A stretch of 64,000 bases of DNA from the NCBI RefSeq assembly GCF_024029675.1, contig NZ_CP097121.1, forward strand, positions 868,001-932,000. The letters are read 5' to 3'. The DNA is from Fructilactobacillus carniphilus. Its GTDB lineage: Bacteria > Bacillota > Bacilli > Lactobacillales > Lactobacillaceae. The notes under the pieces are model-generated. The model was not told the DNA's origin, searched no databases, and worked only from the letters and a program-made list of their open reading frames with translations. Below are positions 17,455 to 26,589 of the stretch, in pieces; the first letter of the stretch is position 1, and each line of letters starts with the position of its first letter. The translations under genes and the position numbers were made by a program.

Positions 17455-19628
17455 TTCTCCTCGTGTGGATCAATCATCGATAACTGAATTCGCTGGCGTT
17501 GTTCGTCGACCCCCATCACCCAAACGGTGACCACATCGCCGATTGCGACAACCGTAGCTGGGTCCTTGACAAAGGCTTTTTTCATCCGGGAGATGTGAAC
17601 CAAACCGTCCTGTTTAACCCCAATGTCCACGAAAGCTCCAAAGTCGGTCACGTTGCGAACTGTTCCCTGCAGCTGCATTCCCTCGCGCAGGTCCGCCATG
17701 GTTAACACGTCGTCCTTTAACAAGGGAGCCGGCATCTGGTCGCGGAGGTCCCGGCCGGGATGCGTGAGTCCCTGTAAGAGATCAGTGACTAACGAGCTAG
17801 GTAAATCGAGTTGCGCGGCTAATTGCGCGACATTAGCGTGCTGCAATTTCGTTTGACTATCCTGATCAGTCAAATGATCCCGGTCAACCTGTAGTTCGTC
17901 CAGGATGTGCTGGGCCGCCGAATAACTTTCCGGGTGAATGTCAGTATTATCGAATGGGTTGCTTCCCCCTATAATACGTAAAAAACCGACGGATTGTTCA
18001 AAGGCTTTCGGCCCGAGACGCCGAACCTGCTTGAGCTGGTTCCGATTAGTAAAACCGCCGTTGGCTTCCCGGTAATCCACCACGTTGCCGGCCACCACGG
18101 GCGTCAGTCCTGAAATATGGGCCAGTAGTTGCGGACTGGCGGTGTTCAGATTAACTCCAACCTGATTCACCGCCGTTTCTACCACCCGGTCCAGTTGCAA
18201 ATCCAGTTCTTTTTCGGCTACATCGTGCTGGTATTGCCCCACTCCGACTGCCTTCGGGTCAATCTTGATTAGTTCCGCCAAAGGATCCTGGAGCCGGCGG
18301 GCAATGCTAATGGCGGACCGTTCCTCGACCTGGAGTTGCGGAAATTCTGCCCGGGCTAACGGACTGGCCGAGTACACAGACGCTCCCGATTCGTTCACAA
18401 TCACGTAATGAACGGGCCGATCTAAGGACTGCAACGCCTGCGCCACGAACCGTTCCGATTCCCGTGAAGCCGTTCCGTTCCCAATTGCCACCACGTCCAC
18501 GTGATACTGCGCAATTAACTGCTGTAACTCTTTCGTGGCCTGCTTGATCTGCCTTTCGCTAGCCGGTGGGGTCGCATGAATGATTTTTTTCGCGAGGAAC
18601 TTCCCCCGTTCGTCGACCACGGCTAGCTTACACCCGGTGCGGTAGGCTGGATCAAAACCCAGCACCACTTTCCCTTTCAGCGGCGGTTGCATCAACAGAT
18701 GATAAAGGTTGGTCCCAAAGACGCTAATTGCATGGTTGGCTGCGGCTTCTGTGAGCTGATTGCGGAGTTCTCGATCAATCGCGGGGCGAAGGAACCGGCG
18801 AAAGGCTTCCGTCAGAGCTTGCTGCACCACCGTGACGCTCGGACCAGTGTGCTTCCCGATTACGTGAAACTGCAAATAGTTAAGAATTACATTCTCATCC
18901 ACGTCAATTTTAACCCGCAGAACCTGTTCCTGTTCGCCCCGGTTAATTGCGAGCACCCGGTAGGCTGGAATCTGAGTTAAGCGCTCCGTGAAATCATAGT
19001 AGTTCGCGTAGACCTGGCGTTCGTCCTGTTCTTTCCCATGCGACTTCACTAACGTCACTAACTGACCGTGTTCCCAAGTATAGGTCCGAATCCAATCCCG
19101 AAACCGGGCCGTTTCAGTGACTGCTTGGCTGATGATTTCCTGTGCCCCACTGATAGCAGCCGTTTCGTTTGGAAGCTCCTGATCAGGATTAACAAACGGT
19201 TGCACGAGTTGTTCTACCGGCTGAGCTGAAAACTGCAGTAATTGATTTGCCAGCGGCTGCAAACCGCGTTGTTTGGCCAGTTCGGCTTTGGTCTGCCGTT
19301 TCGTTTTATACGGCAGGTAGAGGTCCTCCACCTGCTGCATGGTGGTTGCTGCTGCTAACTGCCGTTCTAGCTGCGGCGTTAGATGCTGTTGTTCGGTCAG
19401 TTGCTTGGTAATTTCTGCCTTGCGGGAGGCTAACTTTTCGGCCCGCTGGTAGTGATCTGCCAATTCCCGAATTTGAACTTCATCCAGATTCCCGGTTTGT
19501 TCCTTCCGGTACCGAGCAATGAATGGCACCGTGTTGCCATCCTCTAATAATTGTAACGTCCGTTGCGCTTGCCCGACTTTGATTTGATCAAGTTCAGCAA
19601 CAACTTGTTTGACTAACTTTTGTTCCAT
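17451..19628 (-). CDS. tex: Tex family RNA-binding transcription accessory protein
   Basis: 725 aa. Order: N-terminal helix-turn-helix region (VPFIARYRKEQTGNLDE), YqgF-like nuclease fold (KVVLGFDPAYRTGCKLAVVD), helix-hairpin-helix repeats (VGVNLNTASPQLLAHISGL) and a C-terminal S1 domain (GTVRNVTDFGAFVDIGVKQDGLVHIS, about 645-715). Tex binds RNA polymerase and nucleic acid and affects transcription of toxin or stress genes in other bacteria. It overlaps the sprT-like gene by 4 bases. Confidence 0.95.
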   Translation of the reverse strand: MEQKLVKQVVAELDQIKVGQAQRTLQLLEDGNTVPFIARYRKEQTGNLDEVQIRELADHYQRAEKLASRKAEITKQLTEQQHLTPQLERQLAAATTMQQVEDLYLPYKTKRQTKAELAKQRGLQPLANQLLQFSAQPVEQLVQPFVNPDQELPNETAAISGAQEIISQAVTETARFRDWIRTYTWEHGQLVTLVKSHGKEQDERQVYANYYDFTERLTQIPAYRVLAINRGEQEQVLRVKIDVDENVILNYLQFHVIGKHTGPSVTVVQQALTEAFRRFLRPAIDRELRNQLTEAAANHAISVFGTNLYHLLMQPPLKGKVVLGFDPAYRTGCKLAVVDERGKFLAKKIIHATPPASERQIKQATKELQQLIAQYHVDVVAIGNGTASRESERFVAQALQSLDRPVHYVIVNESGASVYSASPLARAEFPQLQVEERSAISIARRLQDPLAELIKIDPKAVGVGQYQHDVAEKELDLQLDRVVETAVNQVGVNLNTASPQLLAHISGLTPVVAGNVVDYREANGGFTNRNQLKQVRRLGPKAFEQSVGFLRIIGGSNPFDNTDIHPESYSAAQHILDELQVDRDHLTDQDSQTKLQHANVAQLAAQLDLPSSLVTDLLQGLTHPGRDLRDQMPAPLLKDDVLTMADLREGMQLQGTVRNVTDFGAFVDIGVKQDGLVHISRMKKAFVKDPATVVAIGDVVTVWVMGVDEQRQRIQLSMIDPHEEK

Positions 19629-19654
19629 TTAAATCTTCACCTTTTCGCTGCAAA

Positions 19655-19682
19655 CGAAAAACTCCGTTATCGCTAACGAAGT
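19655..19682 (-). terminator. Terminator after nadE
   Basis: ACTTCGTTA and TAACGGAGT pair (one G-U), loop GCGA, followed by TTTTCG. It isolates tex from pncB-nadE. Confidence 0.75.
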
Positions 19683-19701
19683 CTTTTAGTTTAGTCGCTA
19701 A

Positions 19702-20544
19702 TTAATTTTTCCAGAAATCGTCGTAGACCGTGATCGGTGTGTGGCGTTTGTGTTCCGTTTTGCGGTACCAGTCCTCAATGGTGGCTGCCGCTTGCTCACT
19801 AACGTCCTGACCTTCCAGAAAAGCATCGATCTCAGAATAACTGACTCCCAGCGCCACCTCATCTGGTAAGGACGGTCGGTCGTCTTCCAAATCAGCCGTG
19901 GGCGTCTTAGCAATCAAGGTTGTAGGAGCCCCCAGGTATTCTAACAGTTCCCGGCCCTGCCGTTTATCGAGGCGCCACAGAGGCGTGATGTCGGCTGCTC
20001 CGTCACCAAACTTAGTGTAGAAACCGGTCACAGCTTCTGCCGCATGATCAGTTCCTACCACAACTCCGTGATGCGCACCGGCAATCGCAAACTGAGCAAT
20101 CATCCGTTCCCGGGCTTTCAGGTTCCCCTTGTTAAAGTCGGATAACGTTTCATCGTTAGCATCGACGGCGGCAACCATGGCATCCGTTGCTGCCTTGATA
20201 TTAACCCGTTCGGTCCGATTAGGTTGGATAAAATCAATCGCTGCCATCGCATCCGCTTCGTCAGCTTGTTCTCCATACGGTAACCGCACGGCGATGAACT
20301 GATAATCAGCATCGCCCGTTTCCTGGCGTAATTCGGTCACCGCTTGTTGACTTAATTTTCCGGCTAACGTCGAATCCTGTCCGCCAGAAATGCCCAGCAC
20401 TAGGGTTTTTAGACCCGGATTCCGCTGCAGGTAATCCTTCATAAAGTCCACGCTGCGACGTACTTCCATTGCCGGATCAATCTTTGGTTGAACCCGTAAC
20501 GTTTGGATAATTTGTTGTTGGATGGCGCGTTGTTCCGCATTCAT
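19702..20544 (-). CDS. nadE: NH3-dependent NAD+ synthetase
   Basis: 280 aa. The PP-loop [15 protein letters not shown], the deamido-NAD site around [16 protein letters not shown] and [25 protein letters not shown] are typical. There is no N-terminal glutaminase, so ammonia is the donor. It makes NAD from deamido-NAD. It lies 15 bases after pncB, giving a two-gene nicotinate salvage operon. Confidence 0.97.
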   Translation of the reverse strand: MNAEQRAIQQQIIQTLRVQPKIDPAMEVRRSVDFMKDYLQRNPGLKTLVLGISGGQDSTLAGKLSQQAVTELRQETGDADYQFIAVRLPYGEQADEADAMAAIDFIQPNRTERVNIKAATDAMVAAVDANDETLSDFNKGNLKARERMIAQFAIAGAHHGVVVGTDHAAEAVTGFYTKFGDGAADITPLWRLDKRQGRELLEYLGAPTTLIAKTPTADLEDDRPSLPDEVALGVSYSEIDAFLEGQDVSEQAAATIEDWYRKTEHKRHTPITVYDDFWKN

Positions 20545-20559
20545 CGCTTGTTCCTCCGT

Positions 20560-22026
20560 TTATTGTAAATGATTTTCGTGACCATGTTGAATTTGGTTGA
20601 TCAAGTTCATCTTGTTGTCCCAAGCAGCCTGCGACAAGTCCACCGGGTATTCTTGGGGGTTGAGCATCCGCTTGTATTCTGGCCACAGCATGTCCTTTAC
20701 CTGGTTAGCGTGTTGCTTAATCTCTGCCAAACTCGGTTGTTCGTAGACTAACTGACCATCTTTAAAGATGTCCTTTAAGAGCGGTTCGGCCTTAAAATCG
20801 GTAATCGTCTTGTTGATGTAAGTGTATTGCGGATGGAACATATACAGTTCCGCTTCGTCGCGGGGATCCTCAGTGGCTAACGCCACATAGTCTCCTTCGG
20901 ACTTACCATCTTTCTGTTCCGTAATCCGCCAAACCTGCTTCTTACCGGGCGTGGAGACCTTTTCAGCGTTGTTAGAAATTTTAATGGTATCAATCATCTG
21001 CCCCTGGTCGTTTTCGACCGAAACTAACTTGTAAACGGCACCTAATGCTGGTTGGTCAAAGGCCGTGATGACCTTGGTTCCCACTCCCCAGACGTCGATT
21101 TTAGCGTGCTGCATCTTTAAACTGCTAATCGTATTTTCATCGAGGTCGTTGGAAGCATAAATCTTGGCATCCGGGAAACCACCTTGATCCAACAGATCCC
21201 GGACCTTCTTAGAAATGTAGGCCATGTCTCCAGAATCAATCCGTACTCCCTGGAAGTTAATCCGGTCACCCATTTCGCGAGCGACCTTTAAGGCAGCTGG
21301 GACTCCGCTTTTCAACGTGTCAAAGGTATCAACTAAGAAGACACAGTCACGGTGAGTTTCGGCGTAGGCCTTAAAGGCGTCATAGTCGTTTCCAAATGAT
21401 TCCACCAACGAGTGTGCGTGAGTTCCCGAAATCGGTAAGCCAAATTGTTGACCAGCTAGCACGTTCGAAGTGGCATCAAAACCGCCGATGTAAGCGGCCC
21501 GGGTTCCCCATAAAGCAGCCGAAACTTCCTGGGCGCGCCGGCTCCCAAACTCCAGCAATGGGTCATCGCCTGCCACGCTCCGAATCCGAGCGGCCTTCGT
21601 AGCAATCAACGTTTGGTAGTTGACGATGTTTAAGAGCGCCGTTTCGATTAGCTGACACTCTGGTAACGTCCCTTCGACTTGGACAATTGGTTCGTTGTTA
21701 AAGACCAAATCCCCTTCTTGGGCCGAGCGAATCGTGCCGTGGAATTGAAAATGCTTCAGGTAGTCCAAAAAGGCTTCCGAATAGTCACTCTGAGCCCGCA
21801 GGTAATCAATGTCGGCATCGGTGAACCGCAAATTATTTAAGTAATCAATTAAGTGGGCTAAGCCGGCAAACACGGCATACCCGTTGCCAAACGGCATTTT
21901 GCGAAAGTAAACTTCAAACACGGCGTGGCGGTCCGCCATTCCCTTTTCAAAGTAAGTCGCCATCATGTTAATTTCATAATCATCGGTATGCAGCGTTAAG
22001 TTGTCAGCAGCATCAGCCAGTGCCAT
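20560..22026 (-). CDS. pncB: Nicotinate phosphoribosyltransferase
   Basis: 488 aa, ATG with GGGAGG upstream. Family features: LHTDDYEINMMATYFEKG at the start, EFGSRRAQ, and GVRIDSGDMAYISKKVRDLLD. It joins nicotinate and PRPP to give nicotinate mononucleotide with ATP hydrolysis. It is followed at once by nadE. A GntR gene lies upstream, but a terminator and a separate promoter stand between them. Confidence 0.97.
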   Translation of the reverse strand: MALADAADNLTLHTDDYEINMMATYFEKGMADRHAVFEVYFRKMPFGNGYAVFAGLAHLIDYLNNLRFTDADIDYLRAQSDYSEAFLDYLKHFQFHGTIRSAQEGDLVFNNEPIVQVEGTLPECQLIETALLNIVNYQTLIATKAARIRSVAGDDPLLEFGSRRAQEVSAALWGTRAAYIGGFDATSNVLAGQQFGLPISGTHAHSLVESFGNDYDAFKAYAETHRDCVFLVDTFDTLKSGVPAALKVAREMGDRINFQGVRIDSGDMAYISKKVRDLLDQGGFPDAKIYASNDLDENTISSLKMQHAKIDVWGVGTKVITAFDQPALGAVYKLVSVENDQGQMIDTIKISNNAEKVSTPGKKQVWRITEQKDGKSEGDYVALATEDPRDEAELYMFHPQYTYINKTITDFKAEPLLKDIFKDGQLVYEQPSLAEIKQHANQVKDMLWPEYKRMLNPQEYPVDLSQAAWDNKMNLINQIQHGHENHLQ

Positions 22027-22068
22027 TGTTATCCTCCCAAAATCATTTCCTCATAAATAGTTACCGCT

Positions 22069-22077
22069 ATTTTACCA
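22069..22077 (-). promoter_or_regulatory. Extended -10 promoter of pncB-nadE
   Basis: TGGTAAAAT on the minus strand, about 42 bases before the pncB ATG. No good -35. Confidence 0.45.
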
Positions 22078-22093
22078 TTCTTTGGCAACTAAA

Positions 22094-22119
22094 GAAAAAC
22101 CAACCCCTTCGTGGAGTTG
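22094..22119 (-). terminator. Terminator after the gntR gene
   Basis: CAACTCC and GGGGTTG pair (7 bp, one G-U) with a GTTTTTC tail just past the stop. Confidence 0.65.
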
Positions 22120-22125
22120 TTTTCA

Positions 22126-22827
22126 CTACTGTTTCAGATAAAATTCAAAACGTTCGGCCGCATACTGGGTTTCAACGAACTCAAACGGCTGTTGGTCGGA
22201 AAAATATGAAATCTGTTTCAACTTGAGAATTGGAGCGCTCGGTTTAATTTGGAGCTGTTCTGCCACTTCTGGACTGGCTAAAATTGCCGAAATGTACTGT
22301 TGGGCGCTAGTCGGACTCTGTTTCCACCGTTCTTCCAAAGAACGATACAACGATTTCGTGACCTCGGCTTGGCTCATGTCGCTGACTAAGCGGGCCGTGA
22401 CCACCGTGGTTTCTAAGCAAATCGGTTCGTCATCACCGCAACGAAGTCGTTCCATCCTTAAAACCCGTTCTCCTGGATCTAGTTGCAAATGTTCAGCTTC
22501 GCGAAAAGTGGGCTCGACAATCCGATAGGATAAGGTTTTACTGGAGGGTTGCTTACCCAATGACAACATGGTTTCCGTAAAACTGGAAATCCCTGACATG
22601 TGTTCCTGCACCTTCTGGTTGGTAACAAAGGTTCCGGATCCCGCCTTCCGTTTCAACAAACCCTCATCAATCAACGTTCCAATTGCCTGACGCAGTGTCA
22701 TCCGACTCACCTGGTACTGTAGTGCTAATTTGCGTTCCGCTGGTAGTCGCGTTCCGACCGGCCAATCACCACGCTCAATTTTAGCCTTCAGGTCGTCATG
22801 AATTTGGATGTAAACTGGAAGTGCCAT
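22126..22827 (-). CDS. GntR/HutC-family transcriptional regulator
   Basis: 233 aa from the ATG at 22827 with GAGGAGG upstream; a longer frame runs back into the tRNA terminator and was rejected. The winged helix-turn-helix is at about 5-70 (LPAERKLALQYQVSRMTLRQAIGTL, GSGTFV), followed by a UTRA effector domain with ISSFTETMLSLGK. HutC-type members often sense amino sugars or sugar phosphates; the effector here is unknown. It lies directly downstream of the tRNA-Gln terminator and upstream of pncB-nadE. Confidence 0.9.
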   Translation of the reverse strand: MALPVYIQIHDDLKAKIERGDWPVGTRLPAERKLALQYQVSRMTLRQAIGTLIDEGLLKRKAGSGTFVTNQKVQEHMSGISSFTETMLSLGKQPSSKTLSYRIVEPTFREAEHLQLDPGERVLRMERLRCGDDEPICLETTVVTARLVSDMSQAEVTKSLYRSLEERWKQSPTSAQQYISAILASPEVAEQLQIKPSAPILKLKQISYFSDQQPFEFVETQYAAERFEFYLKQ

Positions 22828-22843
22828 GAGATCCTCCTCATTG

Positions 22844-22876
22844 TAAAAAAATACGACTGACACAAGTCAGTCGTAT
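22844..22876 (-). terminator. Terminator of the tRNA-Tyr/tRNA-Gln unit
   Basis: A perfect 11-bp stem (ATACGACTGAC with GTCAGTCGTAT, loop TTGT) and seven T. It ends only 17 bases before the gntR start codon. Confidence 0.9.
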
Positions 22877-22883
22877 TAGTTAG

Positions 22884-22955
22884 TTGGGCTAGCTGGGTTC
22901 GAACCAGCGCATGCCAGGATCAAAACCTGGTGCCTTACCACTTGGCTATAGCCCA
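22884..22955 (-). tRNA. tRNA-Gln (anticodon TTG)
   Basis: 72 bases. Acceptor TGGGCTA/TAGCCCA with A73; anticodon stem CCAGG/CCTGG around loop TTTTGAT, so anticodon TTG; T loop TTCGAAC. CCA not encoded. It is 9 bases after tRNA-Tyr. Confidence 0.97.
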
Positions 22956-22964
22956 ATAATAAAA

Positions 22965-23047
22965 TGGAGGGGAGTGGATTCGAACCACCGAACCCGAAGG
23001 AGCGGATTTACAGTCCGCCGCGTTTAGCCAGACTTCGCTACCCCTCC
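22965..23047 (-). tRNA. tRNA-Tyr (anticodon GTA)
   Basis: 83 bases, class II. Acceptor GGAGGGG/CCCCTCC with A73; anticodon stem GCGGA/TCCGC around loop CTGTAAA, so GTA; long variable arm; T loop TTCGAAT. CCA not encoded. Confidence 0.97.
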
Positions 23048-23088
23048 GACATTCTTAGGTGATTCACATCACCTAATCAACATATATT

Positions 23089-23117
23089 ATATTACCCAAA
23101 ATCTCGAAAATCGTCAA
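23089..23117 (-). promoter_or_regulatory. Promoter of tRNA-Tyr/tRNA-Gln
   Basis: TTGACG, 17 bases, TAATAT; a TATAAT begins three bases further on. An 8-bp hairpin (TTAGGTGA/TCACCTAA, 23055-23076) lies between promoter and tRNA-Tyr. Confidence 0.65.
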
Positions 23118-23125
23118 GGGAAAAA

Positions 23126-23158
23126 TAAAAAAAAGTCCTAAAATTTTAGGACTTTTTC
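23126..23158 (-). terminator. Terminator after dtpT
   Basis: The palindrome AGTCCTAAAATTTTAGGACT is followed by a run of eight T on the minus strand, just past the dtpT stop. Confidence 0.85.
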
Positions 23159-23165
23159 TAACGAA

Positions 23166-24638
23166 TTAGCGAACCCCATCCATCAATTTTTCGACTGGTT
23201 TAACGAGGAACAATAAAATAATACTAATCAAGATGGCAACTAATCCGATGACAGCAAAGTAACCAACCTCATTGCCCGGCGTATAGAAACGAGCAATTTG
23301 GGAGTTGATGGCTTGCCCAGCGGCGTCACCTAAGAACCACATACTCATCATTTGCGCTCCAAAGGCTTTTGGCGCTAACTTCGTCGTAACCGACAAACCA
23401 ATTGGCGAAATCAGCATTTCTGCAATTTCAATGATGGCCCAACTACCCACTAACCACAGCGGGCTTACCATTGCATGCGTTCCAAACAGAACGAGCGGAA
23501 TCACCATGAAGAGGAACGATAATCCAGCAAAGAAGAGTCCGTACGCAAATTTCTTCGGCGTGCTAGGCTGGTTCTTTCCCAGTTTTGTCCATAACCACAC
23601 AAAAAGCGGCGTGTACAGCATGATGAAGAGCGGATTTAACGATTGATACCAACTAGGGTTAATCGTCAGCCAACCGAGGTGGTTGTTGGTCTGCTTTAAG
23701 GCAAATGTAGCTAAGATACTGGACCCTGATTCTTCAATGGCCCAGAAGATGGCCGCTCCGATGAAGAGTGGGATGTAGGCCCACACTCGGGAGCGTTCCA
23801 CTTTGGTAACCTTTTTACTTCGTAACATGATGACAAAGTAAATCACTGGCGTTACTAGGGCAATCACACTCAAGACACTAACAAAACTATCTAGCGTCAG
23901 AATACCCATAAAGTGCATTACCACCAGCACTGCCACAAAGGCAATCAATCCAATGACAATCCAAAGTGAAATTTTGGCTAATTCATCCCGTTGGATAGGG
24001 TCGGTTGGCTTCAAGCCATCGTCACCCAAGTACTTTTTACCACCGTAATAGTAGAAAATTAACCCAATCAGCATTCCCACAGCGGCAAACGAGAACCCAA
24101 AGTGGTAACTAACTGAACTAGCTCCCCAACCACAAACAAACGGAGCAATAAAGGCTCCTAAGTTAATGGCAAAGGTGAAAATCGTAAAAGCACTATCCCG
24201 ACGTGCATCCGACTTGGAATAAAGATTCCCCACCATGTCAGAAATATTCGGTTTCAAACAACCCGTTCCTAGGGTAATCAATCCAATCGAAGCGAACAAT
24301 CCAACTAAGCCGATTGGTAGTGCTAAGGCAATGTGACCCAGCATAATTAGGATTCCACCGGTAAAAACGGTGCGACGACTTCCTAAAATCCGGTCACTAA
24401 CGTAACCACCAAAGACAGAGGCAAGGTACACCAACGCTCCGTAAATCGACATAATCGATAAACCAGTCGTTTGCGAGAGTCCCAGTCCTCCTTGAGTTGC
24501 TGCCGCCACCATGTAGTACAGCAGGATAGCCCGCATTCCGTAGTAACTAAACCGTTCCCAAAATTCGGTCCCGGCTAGATACTGTAACCCTTTTGGTTGA
24601 CCAAAGAAGGCATGGTCAACGTCGTGTTTCTTTTCCAA
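23166..24638 (-). CDS. dtpT: Proton-coupled di-/tripeptide transporter (POT/PTR2 family)
   Basis: 490 aa with many hydrophobic helices. It has the POT motif ExxERFxYYG in GTEFWERFSYYGMRAILLYY and the second signature INLGAFIAPFVCG. It takes up small peptides with protons and matches lactococcal DtpT. Start is a TTG at 24638 with GGGAGG 7 bases upstream. Imported peptides would feed PepC-type peptidases such as the one at 13309-14643. A promoter overlapping a long inverted repeat lies upstream. Confidence 0.95.
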   Translation of the reverse strand: MEKKHDVDHAFFGQPKGLQYLAGTEFWERFSYYGMRAILLYYMVAAATQGGLGLSQTTGLSIMSIYGALVYLASVFGGYVSDRILGSRRTVFTGGILIMLGHIALALPIGLVGLFASIGLITLGTGCLKPNISDMVGNLYSKSDARRDSAFTIFTFAINLGAFIAPFVCGWGASSVSYHFGFSFAAVGMLIGLIFYYYGGKKYLGDDGLKPTDPIQRDELAKISLWIVIGLIAFVAVLVVMHFMGILTLDSFVSVLSVIALVTPVIYFVIMLRSKKVTKVERSRVWAYIPLFIGAAIFWAIEESGSSILATFALKQTNNHLGWLTINPSWYQSLNPLFIMLYTPLFVWLWTKLGKNQPSTPKKFAYGLFFAGLSFLFMVIPLVLFGTHAMVSPLWLVGSWAIIEIAEMLISPIGLSVTTKLAPKAFGAQMMSMWFLGDAAGQAINSQIARFYTPGNEVGYFAVIGLVAILISIILLFLVKPVEKLMDGVR

Positions 24639-24673
24639 AAAATGACCTCCCTTTACCTAGTGAAGAAAACAAT

Positions 24674-24723
24674 AAATCTCCTCTTAACTTAATGAATTAT
24701 TAAGCATTAGTTAAGAGGAGATT
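24674..24723 (-). terminator. Long inverted repeat between glnA and dtpT
   Basis: AATCTCCTCTTAAC and GTTAAGAGGAGATT form a perfect 14-bp stem around 22 bases. The tail ATTTATTGTTTTC is only moderately T-rich. It may terminate glnA, but it overlaps the -10 and start point of the dtpT promoter, so it could also be an operator. Confidence 0.6.
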
Positions 24724-24749
24724 ATACAGGAACTATTTTTAATTTACAA
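24721..24749 (-). promoter_or_regulatory. Promoter of dtpT
   Basis: TTGTAA, 17 bases, perfect TATAAT, between the glnA stop and dtpT. Confidence 0.65.
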
Positions 24750-24757
24750 CGTGCAGT

Positions 24758-26104
24758 TTAGAGCATGTCAAGGTAACGATTCCGTTCCCATTGTGAAACG
24801 TTCTGACTGTAAGCCGTCCATTCCATGTTCTTCGCGTCTAAGAAGTTTTGGTAAATGTGAGGACCCATGGCGTCTTTCATCATGTCGTCAGTAGCATAGC
24901 TTTGCAAAGCATCGTGCAATGTGGATGGCAGTTTTTGAATGTGATCTAACTTCAATTCTTCACCGTCCATGCTGTAAATGTTCCGGTCAATGGGATCATC
25001 CGGCGTAATCTGATTCTTAATTCCGTCTAACCCAGCCTTTAAAATAGCGGCAACGGCTAAGTATGGGTTGGCGGATGGATCCACGCTCCGTAATTCGAGC
25101 CGAGTTCCCTTCCCCCGAGCAATTGGAACCCGCACCATTGGTGAACGGTTAGCCCCAGACCAGGCAATGTATACAGGAGCTTCAAATCCAGGTACCAGTC
25201 GCTTGTATGAGTTAACCGTTGGGTTGCAGACTGCAGTTAAGGCTTTGGCATGCTTCAATAACCCACCTAAGAAGTAGTAAGCAGTTTGGGAAAGTTGATC
25301 CTCGCCGTTTTCATCGAAGAAGGCATTCTTGCCGTCTTTATCAAAGAGGGACATGTTCATGTGCATTCCGGATCCGTTGACCCCGTTCAATGGTTTAGGC
25401 ATAAACGTTGCGTACAAGCCGTAACGACGTGCAACCGTCTTCACCACCATCTTAAAGGTTTGAATGTGGTCAGCAGCCCGAATCGCATCATCGTATTCAA
25501 AATCAATTTCGTGTTGGCCAGGAGCAACTTCGTGGTGAGAAGCTTCCACGTTGAAGCCCATCTTTTCTAATTCTAACACCATGTCCCGCCGGACGTTTGC
25601 AGCTAAGTCCATCGGAGCTAAGTCAAAGTAACTACCTTGGTCATTTAATTTCTTCGTGGGGCGCCCATTTTCATCCATTTCAAAGAGGAAGAATTCTGGT
25701 TCTGGTCCAATGTTAAAGTCACTGAAGCCCATTTCGCGCATTTCTTCTAAGACACGCATCAAGTTGTTCCGAGGGTCACCAGCGAATTGTTCGCCGTCGG
25801 CAGTGTGCACGCTACAAGTTAAACGAGCAACTTTGCCATGTTCGTCACCCCAAGGAAAGACCATCCAAGTTGATAAGTCTGGTTGCAGGTACATGTCACT
25901 TTCTTCAATTCGGACAAACCCATCAATTGAAGAACCATCAAACATGAGCTTGCCGGCGAGAAGTTGTTCCAATTGACTAATCGGAACCTCTACGTTTTTC
26001 ACCGTTCCCAATAGATCAGTAAACATTAACCGTAAAAAGCGCACGTCCTCATCTTTTACCATTTTGCGAATGTCATCTGGGGTGTACTCAGTTGTTTTGT
26101 CCAT
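24758..26104 (-). CDS. glnA: Glutamine synthetase, type I
   Basis: 448 aa, the short GSI-alpha form of Firmicutes without the adenylylation loop. Motifs: [68 protein letters not shown] and NRSPMVRVP. It makes glutamine from glutamate, ammonia and ATP. It follows glnR by 30 bases in the usual glnRA operon and in known systems is feedback-controlled through GlnR. Confidence 0.98.
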   Translation of the reverse strand: MDKTTEYTPDDIRKMVKDEDVRFLRLMFTDLLGTVKNVEVPISQLEQLLAGKLMFDGSSIDGFVRIEESDMYLQPDLSTWMVFPWGDEHGKVARLTCSVHTADGEQFAGDPRNNLMRVLEEMREMGFSDFNIGPEPEFFLFEMDENGRPTKKLNDQGSYFDLAPMDLAANVRRDMVLELEKMGFNVEASHHEVAPGQHEIDFEYDDAIRAADHIQTFKMVVKTVARRYGLYATFMPKPLNGVNGSGMHMNMSLFDKDGKNAFFDENGEDQLSQTAYYFLGGLLKHAKALTAVCNPTVNSYKRLVPGFEAPVYIAWSGANRSPMVRVPIARGKGTRLELRSVDPSANPYLAVAAILKAGLDGIKNQITPDDPIDRNIYSMDGEELKLDHIQKLPSTLHDALQSYATDDMMKDAMGPHIYQNFLDAKNMEWTAYSQNVSQWERNRYLDML

Positions 26105-26134
26105 ATTCCTACTCCTTTTTCAGCATGTCTTAGA

Positions 26135-26506
26135 TTAAAATTGTGAGTCATCGTTTTGATATAAGCCACCGGCCTTTAAGATATCCTTACGCAAGTACTG
26201 CCGTACTTTCTGGTCGCTAACGCTTTGCTGTTTAGCCGCTTGTTTCTTTGCTTGGCGTAAGCGTTGTTTCTCGTAGACTCGCTTAATTTGCTCGATATTC
26301 ATGCCTTCATCCAGATAATCTTTGATTTCTAAAATCCGGTCAATATCATTCAACGAGTACAAACGGCGGTTACTTGCCGTCCGTTCTGAGTGTACCAGCC
26401 CACTGTCATCGTAATATCTAATCTGGCGAGCCGTGAGTGACGTTAATTTCATCACCGTTCCCATGGGCAAGACTGCTAAAGATCGTCTTAATTCCTTTTC
26501 ACTCAT
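26135..26506 (-). CDS. glnR: MerR-family nitrogen regulator GlnR
   Basis: 123 aa, ATG with GAGGAG upstream. The MerR helix-turn-helix is at about 15-60 (MGTVMKLTSLTARQIRYYDDSGLVHSERT without gaps to GlnR, then RLYSLNDIDRILEIKDYLDEGM). The short C-terminal tail (KDILKAGGLYQNDDSQF) is the glutamine synthetase-sensing part of GlnR. It represses glnRA when glutamine is plentiful. A perfect GlnR box lies upstream of its promoter. Confidence 0.96.
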   Translation of the reverse strand: MSEKELRRSLAVLPMGTVMKLTSLTARQIRYYDDSGLVHSERTASNRRLYSLNDIDRILEIKDYLDEGMNIEQIKRVYEKQRLRQAKKQAAKQQSVSDQKVRQYLRKDILKAGGLYQNDDSQF

Positions 26507-26530
26507 ATCAACAACTCCTCATTGCCTGCA

Positions 26531-26559
26531 ATCATAAACTTAAAAAACCAGTTGGTCAA
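26531..26559 (-). promoter_or_regulatory. Promoter of glnR-glnA
   Basis: TTGACC, 17 bases, TATGAT on the minus strand; the -10 is 24 bases before the glnR ATG. Confidence 0.8.
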
Positions 26560-26566
26560 TAATTGA

Positions 26567-26583
26567 TGTTACGTTTAGTAACA
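26567..26583 (-). promoter_or_regulatory. GlnR operator
   Basis: TGTTA-CGTTTAG-TAACA fits the GlnR/TnrA consensus TGTNA-N7-TNACA at every fixed base. It lies 7 bases upstream of the -35 of glnRA. Confidence 0.85.
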
Positions 26584-26589
26584 TGAACT

